Of a DNA stretch of 64,000 bases, positions 45,239-53,694 are shown in pieces; positions within the stretch are counted from its first letter, which is position 1; each line of letters begins with the position of its first letter. The position numbers and the translations under genes are program-made. Location: assembly GCF_038050405.1 (NCBI RefSeq), contig NZ_CP150901.1:930001-994000 (forward strand), in the 5' to 3' direction. The notes under the pieces are model-generated. The model was given only the letters and a program-made list of their open reading frames with translations, did no database searches and was not told where the DNA came from. The DNA comes from Paraburkholderia sp. IMGN_8. GTDB taxonomy: Bacteria > Pseudomonadota > Gammaproteobacteria > Burkholderiales > Burkholderiaceae.

Positions 45239-46384
45239 ATGCATAACGAATACTTTCAGATCAGCAACGAATCCGGCATCGCACATCTCCAACTAAACCG
45301 CCCCGACCGGCTCAATACGATGGGCCCGACCTTCTTCACCGGGTTGCGCGACGCCGTGCTGGCGCTCGATGACGCGGGCGACACTCGTGCCCTGGTCATC
45401 AGTTCCACCGGAAAGCATTTTTCGGCCGGCATGGCGCTCGACGTGTTCACCGGCACGACGGATGTGTTTGACAACAGCAGTCCACGGGCCCGGTTGGGTT
45501 TCCAGCACGCGTTGAGAAATCTGATGGATTGCTTCGATACGCTCGATCAGGTCCGGTTTCCCGTCATCTGCGCAATTCAGGGCGGCTGCATCGGCGGAGG
45601 CCTCGATCTCGCCGTCGCCTGCGACATTCGCACTTGCACGACCAATGCATTCTTCGCACTGCAGGAAACCCATCTCGGCATGACGGCTGACCTCGGTGTG
45701 CTTCAGCGCCTGCCGAAGATCATTCCCGCCGGCGTGGCTCGCCAGATGGCCTACACCAGTGAGCGGTTGAGCGCCGAGCGTGCATTGGCAGTCGGCCTGG
45801 TGAATGCCGTGTTGCCCGATGCCGAGGCGCTGCTCCGGCACGCGATGGAGCTGGCCCGAACCATCGCGTCGAAGTCCCCGCTGGCCGTTGCCGGGTGCAA
45901 GACTGCGATCAATTTCGCGCGCGATCATAGTACGTCCGAATCTCTGCGACATATGGCCTTGCTCCAGAGCGCCATCTTCGACACCCAGGATCTTGCCGAG
46001 GCAATTTCGGCCTGGCAGGGAAAGCGACAGGGACACTTCGACGCGCTATCGCCGCTGACAGCCTGCCAGACGGCGAATCCGCATGACCGGGAACCGCTGC
46101 AGGCCAGTCGCGCGTCCGCTGACGCGCAGCCGTCCCGCTCCGAAGATCACAACCTGACGAGACTATCGATGCCCTATTCCATTGAATCGACCGTCCGCGA
46201 CTTGCTCGGCAACGACACGACGAAAGCGATCATCGAGCAGCATTTACCCGGTTTTTGGTCCTACCCGCAAATCGGCATGGCACAAGGCATGGGGCTGTCT
46301 ACCGTCGCGAAGTTCTCCAACGGCCTGATCACCGAAGACGCGCTTCGGAAGATCGACGTAGCCCTCAAGGTTTTGTCGCGGTAA
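45239..46384 (+). CDS. Enoyl-CoA hydratase/isomerase (crotonase) with C-terminal extension
   Basis: A 381-residue protein. Residues 1-265 are a crotonase: LNRPDRLNTM, HFSAGMALDVF (first oxyanion-hole block) and AIQGGCIGGGLDLAVACDIR (second), with Glu in FALQETHLGMTADLG. A disordered linker leads to a 70-residue helical tail starting MPYSIESTVRDLLGN with IIEQHLPGFWSYPQIGMAQG. That tail resembles a small domain seen at the ends of other catabolic proteins. The tail begins with Met and may once have been separate. It probably hydrates or isomerises an unsaturated acyl-CoA. The end of its frame is 3 bases before the ABC remnant. Confidence 0.85.
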   Translation: MHNEYFQISNESGIAHLQLNRPDRLNTMGPTFFTGLRDAVLALDDAGDTRALVISSTGKHFSAGMALDVFTGTTDVFDNSSPRARLGFQHALRNLMDCFDTLDQVRFPVICAIQGGCIGGGLDLAVACDIRTCTTNAFFALQETHLGMTADLGVLQRLPKIIPAGVARQMAYTSERLSAERALAVGLVNAVLPDAEALLRHAMELARTIASKSPLAVAGCKTAINFARDHSTSESLRHMALLQSAIFDTQDLAEAISAWQGKRQGHFDALSPLTACQTANPHDREPLQASRASADAQPSRSEDHNLTRLSMPYSIESTVRDLLGNDTTKAIIEQHLPGFWSYPQIGMAQGMGLSTVAKFSNGLITEDALRKIDVALKVLSR

Positions 46385-46387
46385 GGC

Positions 46388-46600
46388 TTGCCACAGGTGT
46401 CCGGCATCGAGTGCGGCTATGGCGGCGGCAAGGTGTTTGATTGCGTCTCCATGACAGTGACGCGGGGAGAGATAATCGCGTTGATCGGTCGCAATTGTGT
46501 GGGCAAGTCCACGCTGATGCGTGCGCTGAGCGGCCCGTGCAGGTCGAGGAAACCCGACATCGGAGACCGCGCCAAGTTCCGGCTTGCGCATCTGGGTGAA
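46388..46600 (+). pseudogene. ABC transporter ATP-binding protein, N-terminal fragment
   Basis: VSGIECGYGGGKVFDCVSMT and IIALIGRNCVGKSTLMRALS are the start of a LivF-type ATPase. In the Walker A box the usual GRNGVGKT has become GRNCVGKS. Homology fades by about residue 60, and there is no signature or Walker B motif. Confidence 0.75.
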
Positions 46601-46941
46601 CGGAGAATCTATAGTGGGTCGGCAAAACGCTTATGCTCGCACAACCCAAACGTTGCCATTGACAGGGTGTTCGGACCGGCGAAGAACTGGGCCGACTCGC
46701 AAACCCGCATCTGGCCAAGACCGATCTACCGTCGCAAATTGATCGAGGGTACGCCGATCACGGATTCCGGCTGATGGCGATCGGCAGCTTCGGTTGAACG
46801 CGTGATCGCTGATTACTGTGGATAAAAGCAGCGCCAATCTAGCCGCGCTGGAAGCGCTCGACGTGGACCGGCACACGCCGATCAAGGTCTGGCAGGGTAC
46901 TCAACAACGGAACGGGCGTTCCGAAAGAAACGCTCGCAGCA

Positions 46942-48744
46942 TCAACCCCGCGGCCCGATCCCGAGCGAGTCCGCTCCGATGTTCACGAGCAGCGCATGAA
47001 TTTGTGCGACGACGGCCGCCCCCTCACCGACCGCGGTCGCCACACGCTTCATCGAACCGGCCCGTGCATCGCCGACCGCGAATACGCCTTCCACGCTTGT
47101 CATCAGATTGGCAGATGTCGCGTCCCCGGCGCGCCGCCGCTCGCCCGCGGGCACCGCCGCGCCGGTCAGCACGAACCCGTGCGCATCGAGTTCGACGCCG
47201 CACGTGCGCAGCCAATCGGTATTGGGATCGGCGCCCGTGAAGAGGAACAGATGCTGCACGTCAAGACGTGCGGCGCCGCCTTCGAGCGGCGCTTTCAGCA
47301 CAACCGACGCAAGCCCGGTGGCATCCCCCTCGAGCCGCTCGACTTCGGTATGCGGATGCACCGTCACGTTCGGCAAGCCGGCGATGCGATCGATGAGGTA
47401 GCGTGACATCGTCGCCTCGAAGCTGTCCCTGCGAATCAGAACATGCGCGTGCGCCGCGTGCCCCGCGAGAAAGACGATGGCTTGACCTGCCGAATTGCCG
47501 CCGCCCACGAGCGCCACCTCGGCGTCCTTACACATGCGTGCTTCGAGCGGCGAGGCCCAGTAGTAGACCCCGTGCCCTTCGAAGGCTTCGAGGCCCGCGA
47601 TGGCCGGCCGCCGGTAGATCGCCCCGCTCGCGATGACCACCGTGCGCGAGAGCACCGAGCCGCCGCCGCGCGTGTCGAGCGAATACGGCTGCTTGCCGCA
47701 ATGCAGCGCCGTCACTTCCACGGGAATGGCGATGCGTGCGCCGAACTTGTTGGCTTGCGTGAACGCGCGGCCCGCGAGTTCCTGGCCCGAGATGCCCGTC
47801 GGAAAACCGAGATAGTTTTCGATTTTGGCGCTTGCACCGGCCTGTCCGCCGAACGCTCGACAATCGAGCACAAGCACGGACAGCCCTTCTGATGCGGCAT
47901 AGACAGCCGCGGCGAGCCCCGCGGGACCGGCGCCAACGATCGCGACGTCGTAGACCTGCGACGCGTCGAGGTCGGACAGGTACCCGAGCGCCATGGCAAG
48001 CTGCGTGTCGCTCGGCGAGCGCAGAATTGTGCCGTCGGGGCATATCGCGAGCGGCAGATCGCCGGGCGCCGCGCCCAGCTGCTCGATGAGCAGGCGCGCT
48101 TCGCAGTCCGTGGCCGCATCGCGAACGCTGTGCGGATGCGCGTTGCGGGTGAGGAACACGCACAGGTCGTGCAGCCGTGCGTCGTGGCTGTCCCCGATCA
48201 ACATCGGCCCTGCACCCGCTTCGATGGCCGCAATGCGCCGCAGGATAAGCGTATGCAGGATGCGCCCGCCCAGCTCCGCCTCGCCGTTGATGAGCGCGCG
48301 CAGTTGGTCCGGCGGAATCACGAGCCCGTCAATGGGTTCGAGCGCAGCGACATCGACAATCGCGTGCTGGCCCGACAACTGACCGACGTCCCCCACGAAA
48401 TGGCCCATGCAGTGCTCGGCCACAACCTCGGACCGGCCCAGCCCGTCCCGGCGGGCCACACTCGCTGCGCCGCTCAGCATGAGGATCAGCCCCGGCACGG
48501 GGTGACCAGCCTCGATCAGCATTTCACCCGTGGCCCAGTGGCGAGGGGTGCCAAAGCGCCGCACGCGTTCCATTTCATCCGCGGTGAGAGCATAGAGTAG
48601 CTTATTCAGCATTTCGCCGGTGGCCCAGTGGCGGGGGGTGCCAAAGAGTGGCGCGCGTTCCATTTCATCCCCGGTGAAGGAGTGACGCGTGCTACCGATG
48701 CTGGTATCGCTGCCGGGTTCTTCAGCGGAATCGTGAATCATCAT
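46942..48744 (-). CDS. cNMP-binding domain fused to thioredoxin-reductase-like flavoprotein
   Basis: A 600-residue protein. Residues 70-190 are a cyclic-nucleotide-binding domain (GHPVPGLILMLSGAASVARR, FVGDVGQLSGQHAIVDVAAL). From about 260 it is a TrxB-like flavoprotein with VAIVGAGPAGLAAAVYAASE (FAD), VALVGGGNSAGQAIVFLAGH (NADPH) and GVFAVGDARAGSMKRVATAV. The redox CxxC expected after YY is replaced by WASPLEAR, so it cannot be a normal thioredoxin reductase. Near the N-terminus a 30-residue unit (DEMER...FGTPRHWATGEML) occurs twice. GGAG five bases before ATG 48744 fixes the start. Confidence 0.88.
   Translation of the reverse strand: MMIHDSAEEPGSDTSIGSTRHSFTGDEMERAPLFGTPRHWATGEMLNKLLYALTADEMERVRRFGTPRHWATGEMLIEAGHPVPGLILMLSGAASVARRDGLGRSEVVAEHCMGHFVGDVGQLSGQHAIVDVAALEPIDGLVIPPDQLRALINGEAELGGRILHTLILRRIAAIEAGAGPMLIGDSHDARLHDLCVFLTRNAHPHSVRDAATDCEARLLIEQLGAAPGDLPLAICPDGTILRSPSDTQLAMALGYLSDLDASQVYDVAIVGAGPAGLAAAVYAASEGLSVLVLDCRAFGGQAGASAKIENYLGFPTGISGQELAGRAFTQANKFGARIAIPVEVTALHCGKQPYSLDTRGGGSVLSRTVVIASGAIYRRPAIAGLEAFEGHGVYYWASPLEARMCKDAEVALVGGGNSAGQAIVFLAGHAAHAHVLIRRDSFEATMSRYLIDRIAGLPNVTVHPHTEVERLEGDATGLASVVLKAPLEGGAARLDVQHLFLFTGADPNTDWLRTCGVELDAHGFVLTGAAVPAGERRRAGDATSANLMTSVEGVFAVGDARAGSMKRVATAVGEGAAVVAQIHALLVNIGADSLGIGPRG
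48520..48669 (-). repeat. In-frame 90-bp tandem duplication in the flavoprotein gene
   Basis: The segment 48520-48579 recurs at 48610-48669 with a few mismatches. The period is 90 bases, so the frame is kept and the protein gains 30 residues. Confidence 0.85.
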
Positions 48745-49135
48745 GCAACTCCAGAGAAGGCAGCAAGGCGTCCCGCCGGACGAGCACCGCGCTGCTTTCG
48801 CGTGTACCAGGCGCCTGGAAATCGCCTTCACTATGGAGGGAGGGAGCGGATCCTCCCACCATACGCCCATTCTCTGCTGCCCGAGCGTTGGGCGCTCGCG
48901 AAGAACACTTCGTGCGTCCTATTCCTCATAGGAGTTTGGCTCGAAGGCCTGCCACCGCCGGTTGCCGCACTAAAAGTACGCGTGCCCCACTCATCGAACG
49001 CAAAGGGGCGAGCCAGCCGGTGTGCGTTGGCGAGTCCCTGTCACGCTGCTTCTGGTCTTACCGGTAAAAGGGTTAAGGCGCTATTGCGTGGCCGCGCCTC
49101 CTGCCCGGATTGTGCTCGGTCCTTGCCCGGTGATA
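48745..49135. other. Intergenic, nothing recognised
   Basis: No gene, repeat or clear promoter is seen between the flavoprotein start and the 3-hydroxyacyl-CoA dehydrogenase remnant, apart from the ribosome site near 48750. Confidence 0.4.
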
Positions 49136-49312
49136 AAGCTGGCCAAGGTGATCAAGAAAACTGCCGTGGTGTTGGGCGTGTGCGATGCCTTCGTCGGCAA
49201 GCGCATGGTGAAACCGTACGTCTGCGAGGCCGGCTACCTGCTCGATGAAGGCGCGCTGCCCGAACAGGCAGACAAGGCCACCGAGAAGTTCGGCTTTGCA
49301 ATGGGATCCCTT
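49136..49312 (+). pseudogene. 3-hydroxyacyl-CoA dehydrogenase fragment
   Basis: About 58 residues match the C-terminal domain start of FadB/FadJ-type dehydrogenases: LAKVIKKTAVVLGVCDAFVG, KRMVKPYVCEAGYLLDEGAL, EKFGFAMG. The expected GNRM is GKRM here. Neither the NAD domain nor the rest of the C-terminal domain is present. Confidence 0.8.
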
Positions 49313-49377
49313 GGTGAGCTTGCCCCCGGAAAACGGATCTCTTGCTGAAGGTAAAATTGAGGCAAGGAGAACAGAAG

Positions 49378-49595
49378 ATGTCCGGTAAGGTAAAGCGGGC
49401 GCAGTACACGCTCGAATTCAAGCTGGAGGCGGTCCGGCTTGTCAGGACTAGGCAGAGCATGGCGGCAGTGGCGGCCACGCTGAACATGCCGGAGCAGACC
49501 AGCACAACTGGATCAAGTATGCAGAACCGGAGATCGGGAAGCTGCCGGAGGGAGATGCGCTGGACCTAGAAAGGACATGCGTCGGAAGTCCCTAC
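49378..49595 (+). pseudogene. IS3-family transposase OrfA fragment
   Basis: From ATG 49378 the frame reads RAQYTLEFKLEAVRLVRTRQ and MAAVAATLNMPEQT, the helix-turn-helix start of an IS3-family (IS407-like) OrfA. A frameshift near 49503 moves the rest (HNWIKYAEPEIGKLPEGDAL) into another frame, and OrfB is absent. Confidence 0.8.
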
Positions 49596-49615
49596 GTTCA
49601 AAGTACACAATCGGC

Positions 49616-50443
49616 TCATCCGTGCTGCGCGCGCAGCACTAGCTCTGCAGTCGCGTTGAAGAGTGCAGAACCCAGTAGATTCTGACCGCCATCGCAAACT
49701 ACCACGCAGCCGGTGATGTAAGAGGCGAGCGGCGATGAAAGAAATGCCGCTAGCTGACCAATATCGTCTACGGTTCCCGTCCGAAGTAGCGGAACGGCGG
49801 CAACCAGTTTTTCCTTTTCCGCAGGATCGGAGAGGCGCTTGAGCCCTTCCGTCTCTTCAATGGGACCGGGCACGATGCTGTTGGCTCGGATGCCGAATCT
49901 TCCCCATTCGAGAGCGATGTTCTTCATCATCATGTCGATGCCCGCCTTCGCAGCGCCGACATGGACCTGAAAAGCATGAGGCATGTAAGCCATGCCTGCC
50001 GATATATACAGGATCGTCCCTCTGGTCCCCTTGAGCTGCTCAAACGCGCTGCGAGTCGCATTGAAAGATCCAAGCAGATCGATATCGACGACTGCCTTGA
50101 AACCGTTGAGCGACAGTTTCTCCGCAGGGGCGAGAAAGTTGCCAGCGGCACCGCAGACCAGTACGTCCATTGCACCGAGTTCCGTTCTCGATTGCTCGAC
50201 CGCCGCTTCAAGTGCCGCGCCGTCGCGCACATCGGCGCTGACCGCGCAGACCTCGGTGCCGAACGCGCGCAATTCCTCAGCTGCTGCGTCGAGTTTTTCT
50301 TGGGTGCGCCCGCAGATGGCGATGTTGGCGCCCAGCGCGGCGAAGTTCTTCGCTACACCGAGATTGATGCCACTGCCTCCGCCGGTGACAAAAACGGTTT
50401 TGCCTTTGAACAGGTCTTTCGCGAAATACTGGGTAGAGAGCAT
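49616..50443 (-). CDS. SDR of the 2,4-dienoyl-CoA reductase (DECR2) type
   Basis: A 275-residue SDR. The cofactor motif is TGGGSGINLGVAKNFAALGA. The usual NNAG is CGAAGNF, and the YxxxK site reads QVHVGAAKAG with His in place of Tyr. All three changes are shared by peroxisomal-type 2,4-dienoyl-CoA reductases, as is NSIVPGPIEETEGLKRL. It would reduce conjugated dienoyl-CoA esters with NADPH, an auxiliary step of beta-oxidation. The frame is intact amid decayed genes. Its upstream neighbour in the same direction is an acyl-CoA ligase remnant, which suggests a former CoA-ester catabolic operon. Confidence 0.88.
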   Translation of the reverse strand: MLSTQYFAKDLFKGKTVFVTGGGSGINLGVAKNFAALGANIAICGRTQEKLDAAAEELRAFGTEVCAVSADVRDGAALEAAVEQSRTELGAMDVLVCGAAGNFLAPAEKLSLNGFKAVVDIDLLGSFNATRSAFEQLKGTRGTILYISAGMAYMPHAFQVHVGAAKAGIDMMMKNIALEWGRFGIRANSIVPGPIEETEGLKRLSDPAEKEKLVAAVPLLRTGTVDDIGQLAAFLSSPLASYITGCVVVCDGGQNLLGSALFNATAELVLRAQHG

Positions 50444-50501
50444 GGCGACGCCTCAGAAAGTGCGGAATGAGGTCTCGCTTCCTTTGCGTGGAAGGCGAGG
50501 A

Positions 50502-50775
50502 CTAGGAACGGCCTGACAGGAAAGTGTTCACCCGCCGAATTGAGTATTCGAAGAGAAACTTCTTCATTTCGATATCGACCTTTTCGACGGTGGCATCGTC
50601 GGCACCGGCCATTGTGACGATAATGGTAAGGCCGTGCTTCCCAACCTCTTGCGCCTCGATCTGGACTGATGCATCGAGAGCAAGGGCTGCGAATGTCGAC
50701 TCGAGCAGCCGTACTATTGCATCGGCCCGCAGCGCGGGCTTATAGACTTGCCGACCGCAGTAAGCGGCAACGATC
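50502..50775 (-). pseudogene. Acyl-CoA synthetase, C-terminal fragment
   Basis: LPLTAVGK in one frame continues after a one-base shift near 50750 as VYKPALRADAIVRLLESTFA and ends EYSIRRVNTFLSGRS. This matches the catalytic-Lys A10 block and tail of AMP-forming ligases, as in TGVGKIFKPALKRR of the gene at 33.1 kb. Further upstream on the same strand (to about 51000), phrases such as LLLSINGRPFRLTLPG may be another remnant, possibly of an AraC-type ligand domain. That I cannot confirm. Confidence 0.7.
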
Positions 50776-51086
50776 GAAGCGCACGAAGTTGCCGGGGCGC
50801 AAACAGTACTGCGTTTGCCTCGACGGTCGCAATGCCCGGCAACGTCAGCCGGAAGGGGCGACCGTTGATGGAAAGCAGGAGCATCACGAGTGGACGCTTG
50901 CACAGACCGGCAACGAGTGCTCCGTCGCGACGACGAACATACGCGGTTGGAACAGACCGCGTGGCGTGAGGGCGGTAGCTGGCAACGAATCTCTCCTTGA
51001 AACAGGAAGGCTGCCGACTGGGCCTGGTTCGCGGCCGCCGTGCAAGCCGGCGCCCGATGCGTCAACGTGCCTGGACGCTGCTTCCG

Positions 51087-51602
51087 TTAACCACGGCCTG
51101 TGGCTGGACCCCGTTTTGCGTTCGACGCCCGACGCCCGACGCGCACGCCGAGCAGGCGCAGTCTCTGGTTGAGCGTTACCCGCTTGAGGTATGCGCCCGC
51201 CGCGCGCCGTATCGCCCCAGCATCGGCAGTCGGTGCCGGAAGCGTCAGGTCGCGTGTGACCGTCTGGAAGTCTGCGAACAACAGCTTGATGCCGACCGTC
51301 GCCATGCCGAGCGCAGCGAGCCGTTCGGTCGCCTTCGGACCGATCCGGTTGACCTTGCGCACGGATAACTGCCATATCCGTACCGGGACGTCTGCGTGCA
51401 TCAGAAGCGTCAGCCCGTCCGGCTTGTCGAGTTCGGAGCCGATTTTCGCGAGCAACTTGTTCGGCGCGACGCAGATCGAACAGGACAACCCGGCGTCGCG
51501 TACCGCCTGCTTGATGTTCGATGCAACGTGGCGCGGGTCACCCGCCACGTCCGTGGGATCAATGTAGATTTCGATGCCGCGATCTTCGATCTGCGTCGTG
51601 AA
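51087..51602 (-). pseudogene. DinB/Pol IV-type Y-family polymerase fragment
   Basis: IEIYIDPTDVAGDPRHVASN, CSICVAPNKLLAKIGSELDK and VRKVNRIGPKATERLAALGM are the palm, thumb and HhH region of a DinB-type polymerase. The little-finger domain is partial. The N-terminal palm is cut exactly at 51603, where the 623-bp cupin duplication begins. Confidence 0.85.
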
Positions 51603-52225
51603 TCCTCTTTCCGGTCAGGAACCGGCCACGTCGGCGCCATTGCCGCGGATGTAGGGCACCGGTCCGATGTCGCGCGCCGCCGCGAGGGCCTCGATCGCGT
51701 ACCGGATGGAGACCGCGTCATTGAGCGAGTGGAACGTGCCGTCCTCGTTGAAGCTGACTTGCGCGCCTTCGATCCAGGCGATGGTGATGGTGTCCTCGGT
51801 GTTGTCCTCGGGGGTGTAGAAGGTGTGCACCGAGCCGCCGGGCTCGTACAGGTAGGAGCCCGCCGTCTGCGGCTGGTCGGGGTACTCGCGATACATCCAG
51901 CAGCCCTGGATCGTCCACACCTGCGCGGTACCGGTGTGGTAGTGAATCGGCAGGGAGCGACCGGGTTCCACGATGGCCATGAAGACCCACTCGCCGCGCT
52001 CCAGGTCCAGGCGCAGCGGCTTGATGTGGATGCCCGGAAAGACATCCCTGATCAGCGGGATCTGCTCGATGTTGACGGTCAGGAGCTTGTCCTGGGGCAG
52101 GGCGGGCAGCGGCAGCGGGGCGCCGGTGGACGTGGTGGGCTGCGTGAGAATTCTTGCGTTCATGAGTTGTCTCCTGCTGTTAGTGGATGTAAAGCAGTGG
52201 ATGGAAGCCGCCCTTTGATAAGGAA
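51603..52225 (-). repeat. Exact long duplication, copy 1
   Basis: This 623-bp segment recurs at 59621-60243 (offset 8018) with no difference that I could see. It holds the whole 182-residue cupin gene plus short flanks. Here its distal edge abuts a truncated dinB. Confidence 0.93.
51615..52163 (-). CDS. 2,4'-dihydroxyacetophenone dioxygenase-like cupin (copy 1)
   Basis: A 182-residue single-domain cupin. The metal site is visible in LPIHYHTGTAQVWTIQGCW (His-x-His and a downstream residue) and YEPGGSVHTFYTPEDNTED (His). Length and the EYPDQPQTAGSYLYEPGGSV segment resemble 2,4'-dihydroxyacetophenone dioxygenase, an iron enzyme that splits a C-C bond to give 4-hydroxybenzoate and formate. The true substrate may differ. 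It follows the bicupin gene with four bases of overlap. The protein is identical to the copy at 59.6 kb. Confidence 0.8.
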   Translation of the reverse strand: MNARILTQPTTSTGAPLPLPALPQDKLLTVNIEQIPLIRDVFPGIHIKPLRLDLERGEWVFMAIVEPGRSLPIHYHTGTAQVWTIQGCWMYREYPDQPQTAGSYLYEPGGSVHTFYTPEDNTEDTITIAWIEGAQVSFNEDGTFHSLNDAVSIRYAIEALAAARDIGPVPYIRGNGADVAGS

Positions 52226-52930
52226 GCCGGACGCAGGCTGCTCCGGCAAACAGCGCAGGGAGGCCGCGGCCCCGCGCGGAAGAAACAGGAAGTCACCCGG
52301 GGCGAGACCGAAGTCCTGCCCGTCGACACGTGCGTCGATCCGTCCGTCTTCGACGTAGAGAACCTGCTCGGCGTCAGGCTCCGTGCTGCAGACCGATGCG
52401 CTGCCGGCAGGCATGCGCAGCGCCGCAATGTCGACCCAGCGCGCGCCAGCGGTCTCGCGGTCGATGAGGGGAACCGTGCCGGTGGCGGCGTCGCCGGCGG
52501 CAAGCACGCGCACCTTGCCGTGAGCGGGCGAGGCCGCAGCGCCGTCGGGTTCCGTGATCGTGTGCGCCGGGTTCTCGCCATACGGCGGCGTATAGACGAC
52601 CAGCACACGCCCGGGCTGGTCGCTGGTCACGCGAAACGAATGGAACACGCCTGCCGGCACGTAGGCCCAGGTCCCGGGCTCCATCGCTTCCACGCGGCCC
52701 TCCGCCCCCGACTCGCCGGTTCCCTCGATCATGTAGGCGCATTGCTCCAGGTGGGGATGCGCGTGCGGGCGCGCGCCGTGCGATTTCACGATCGTGCCGA
52801 CCAGCACTTCGAGCGCCGTCGCGCCGACAGTCTCGGGGCCGATCACGCGCACGTTGGAGGTGCCGGTATGGTTGGCCGGCGAGTAGGCGGCAAGGTCTGC
52901 CGCCCGGATCACGGTTGGGACGGTCTTCAT
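52160..52930 (-). CDS. Bicupin protein
   Basis: A 256-residue protein with two cupin domains. The first has HPHLEQCAYMIEGTGE and WAYVPAGVFHSFRVTSDQPG (His residues for metal); the second has DAEQVLYVEDGRIDARVDGQ and GDFLFLPRGAAASL, with weaker metal ligands. Such bicupins include dioxygenases and isomerases, but the exact role is unknown. It starts with ATG overlapping the stop of a short leader frame and overlaps the downstream cupin gene. A degraded duplicate of its C-terminal half lies at 60.24-60.38 kb. Confidence 0.8.
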   Translation of the reverse strand: MKTVPTVIRAADLAAYSPANHTGTSNVRVIGPETVGATALEVLVGTIVKSHGARPHAHPHLEQCAYMIEGTGESGAEGRVEAMEPGTWAYVPAGVFHSFRVTSDQPGRVLVVYTPPYGENPAHTITEPDGAAASPAHGKVRVLAAGDAATGTVPLIDRETAGARWVDIAALRMPAGSASVCSTEPDAEQVLYVEDGRIDARVDGQDFGLAPGDFLFLPRGAAASLRCLPEQPASGFLIKGRLPSTALHPLTAGDNS

Positions 52931-53037
52931 TCCGGCTGGCTCCCTGCAGTGAAGCCGGAAGCGGCGGGGCGGTTGCCGACGATGACAGGCTGCCCCGTCC
53001 TGGCGGCCAGCAGGAAGAAAAAGTTGCTCATGCGCAT
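52927..53037 (-). CDS. Short leader ORF, 36 aa, coupled to the bicupin gene
   Basis: GGAG lies shortly before ATG 53037, and the frame (MRMSNFFFLLAARTGQPVIV ...) ends in TGA that overlaps the bicupin ATG (ATGA). It sits directly behind the 29-bp motif. It could be a translated leader or the remains of a truncated gene. Confidence 0.45.
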   Translation of the reverse strand: MRMSNFFFLLAARTGQPVIVGNRPAASGFTAGSQPE

Positions 53038-53053
53038 GCAGTCTCCAAATTTG

Positions 53054-53082
53054 AAATGTCTATTATTAGAATGTTAGGCACA
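53054..53082 (-). promoter_or_regulatory. Shared 29-bp operator/promoter motif, copy A
   Basis: On the plus strand it begins AAATGTC and ends TTAGGCACA, with TATTATTAGAATG between. It aligns without gaps to copies at 60406 and 63121. It lies just upstream of the leader ORF and bicupin operon and downstream of a GntR/UTRA gene remnant, a position that suits a GntR operator overlapping a promoter. Confidence 0.7.
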
Positions 53083-53228
53083 GTTTAGGCATGAACGAGA
53101 AGGTTCGTCAAGTACCCTGATTCTGGATAAGCCAAGAGCTTGATAAGGACAAAAGCGCCTCACAAACGGCATAAGATCATCTATTTCCGACAACGATATG
53201 CAGGCGGAAGGAGCCGCGCGGAAACAGT

Positions 53229-53555
53229 CTAATGGGACGGTTTTGCCCCTGATGGATGATTTCCTGGTTCTTCGAGCACCGTGGCGAGCAGCTTCCTATT
53301 CCTGGCGATATCCCTAGGCAGCGTCTCGAAGACCCGGGCGGGCACGTAAATCTCGGCGTAGCAGAACGGCTCGCCGGAATAGGTGTGCAGCTTGCGCACG
53401 CACACGTATTCGTCGGCAGGCCGATCGTCCGGCCCAAGCAGTTCTTGGGACACCGGAGTGCCGCGCCGGACTTTGAGTATCTCGAAGACAAACCCCTTTG
53501 GCGCGGCAAACGGATTGTTGATCGCCAGGTCGAGGTCGCCCGTGACGGCGGGCAA
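53229..53555 (-). pseudogene. GntR-family regulator remnant (UTRA domain)
   Basis: About 108 residues of a HutC/UTRA ligand domain: GDLDLAINNPFAAPKGFVFE, EYVCVRKLHTYSGEPFCYAE and IYVPARVFETLPRDIARNRK. It is about 75-80 percent alike to the gene at 63.4 kb by eye. The N-terminal DNA-binding domain is missing, and the C-terminus ends early after LLATVLEEPG. Confidence 0.8.
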
Positions 53556-53694
53556 CGCCCGAACAGGCCGGGTTCGACTCTCTTTCTTCTCTCAAAACCT
53601 GCGCCAACTTCTTCGCCGAAGCACACGCACACGGCCTTTTGCCTCCGGCGCTGAGGCTGGCGAGCCGTTAAAAGAGTCGCAGCAAGGCACACCC

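Noticed and set aside
51396..52358. Plus-strand frame of 320 codons over the cupin genes
   Set aside because: The minus-strand cupins have metal-site motifs and a duplicated gene; this frame has none.
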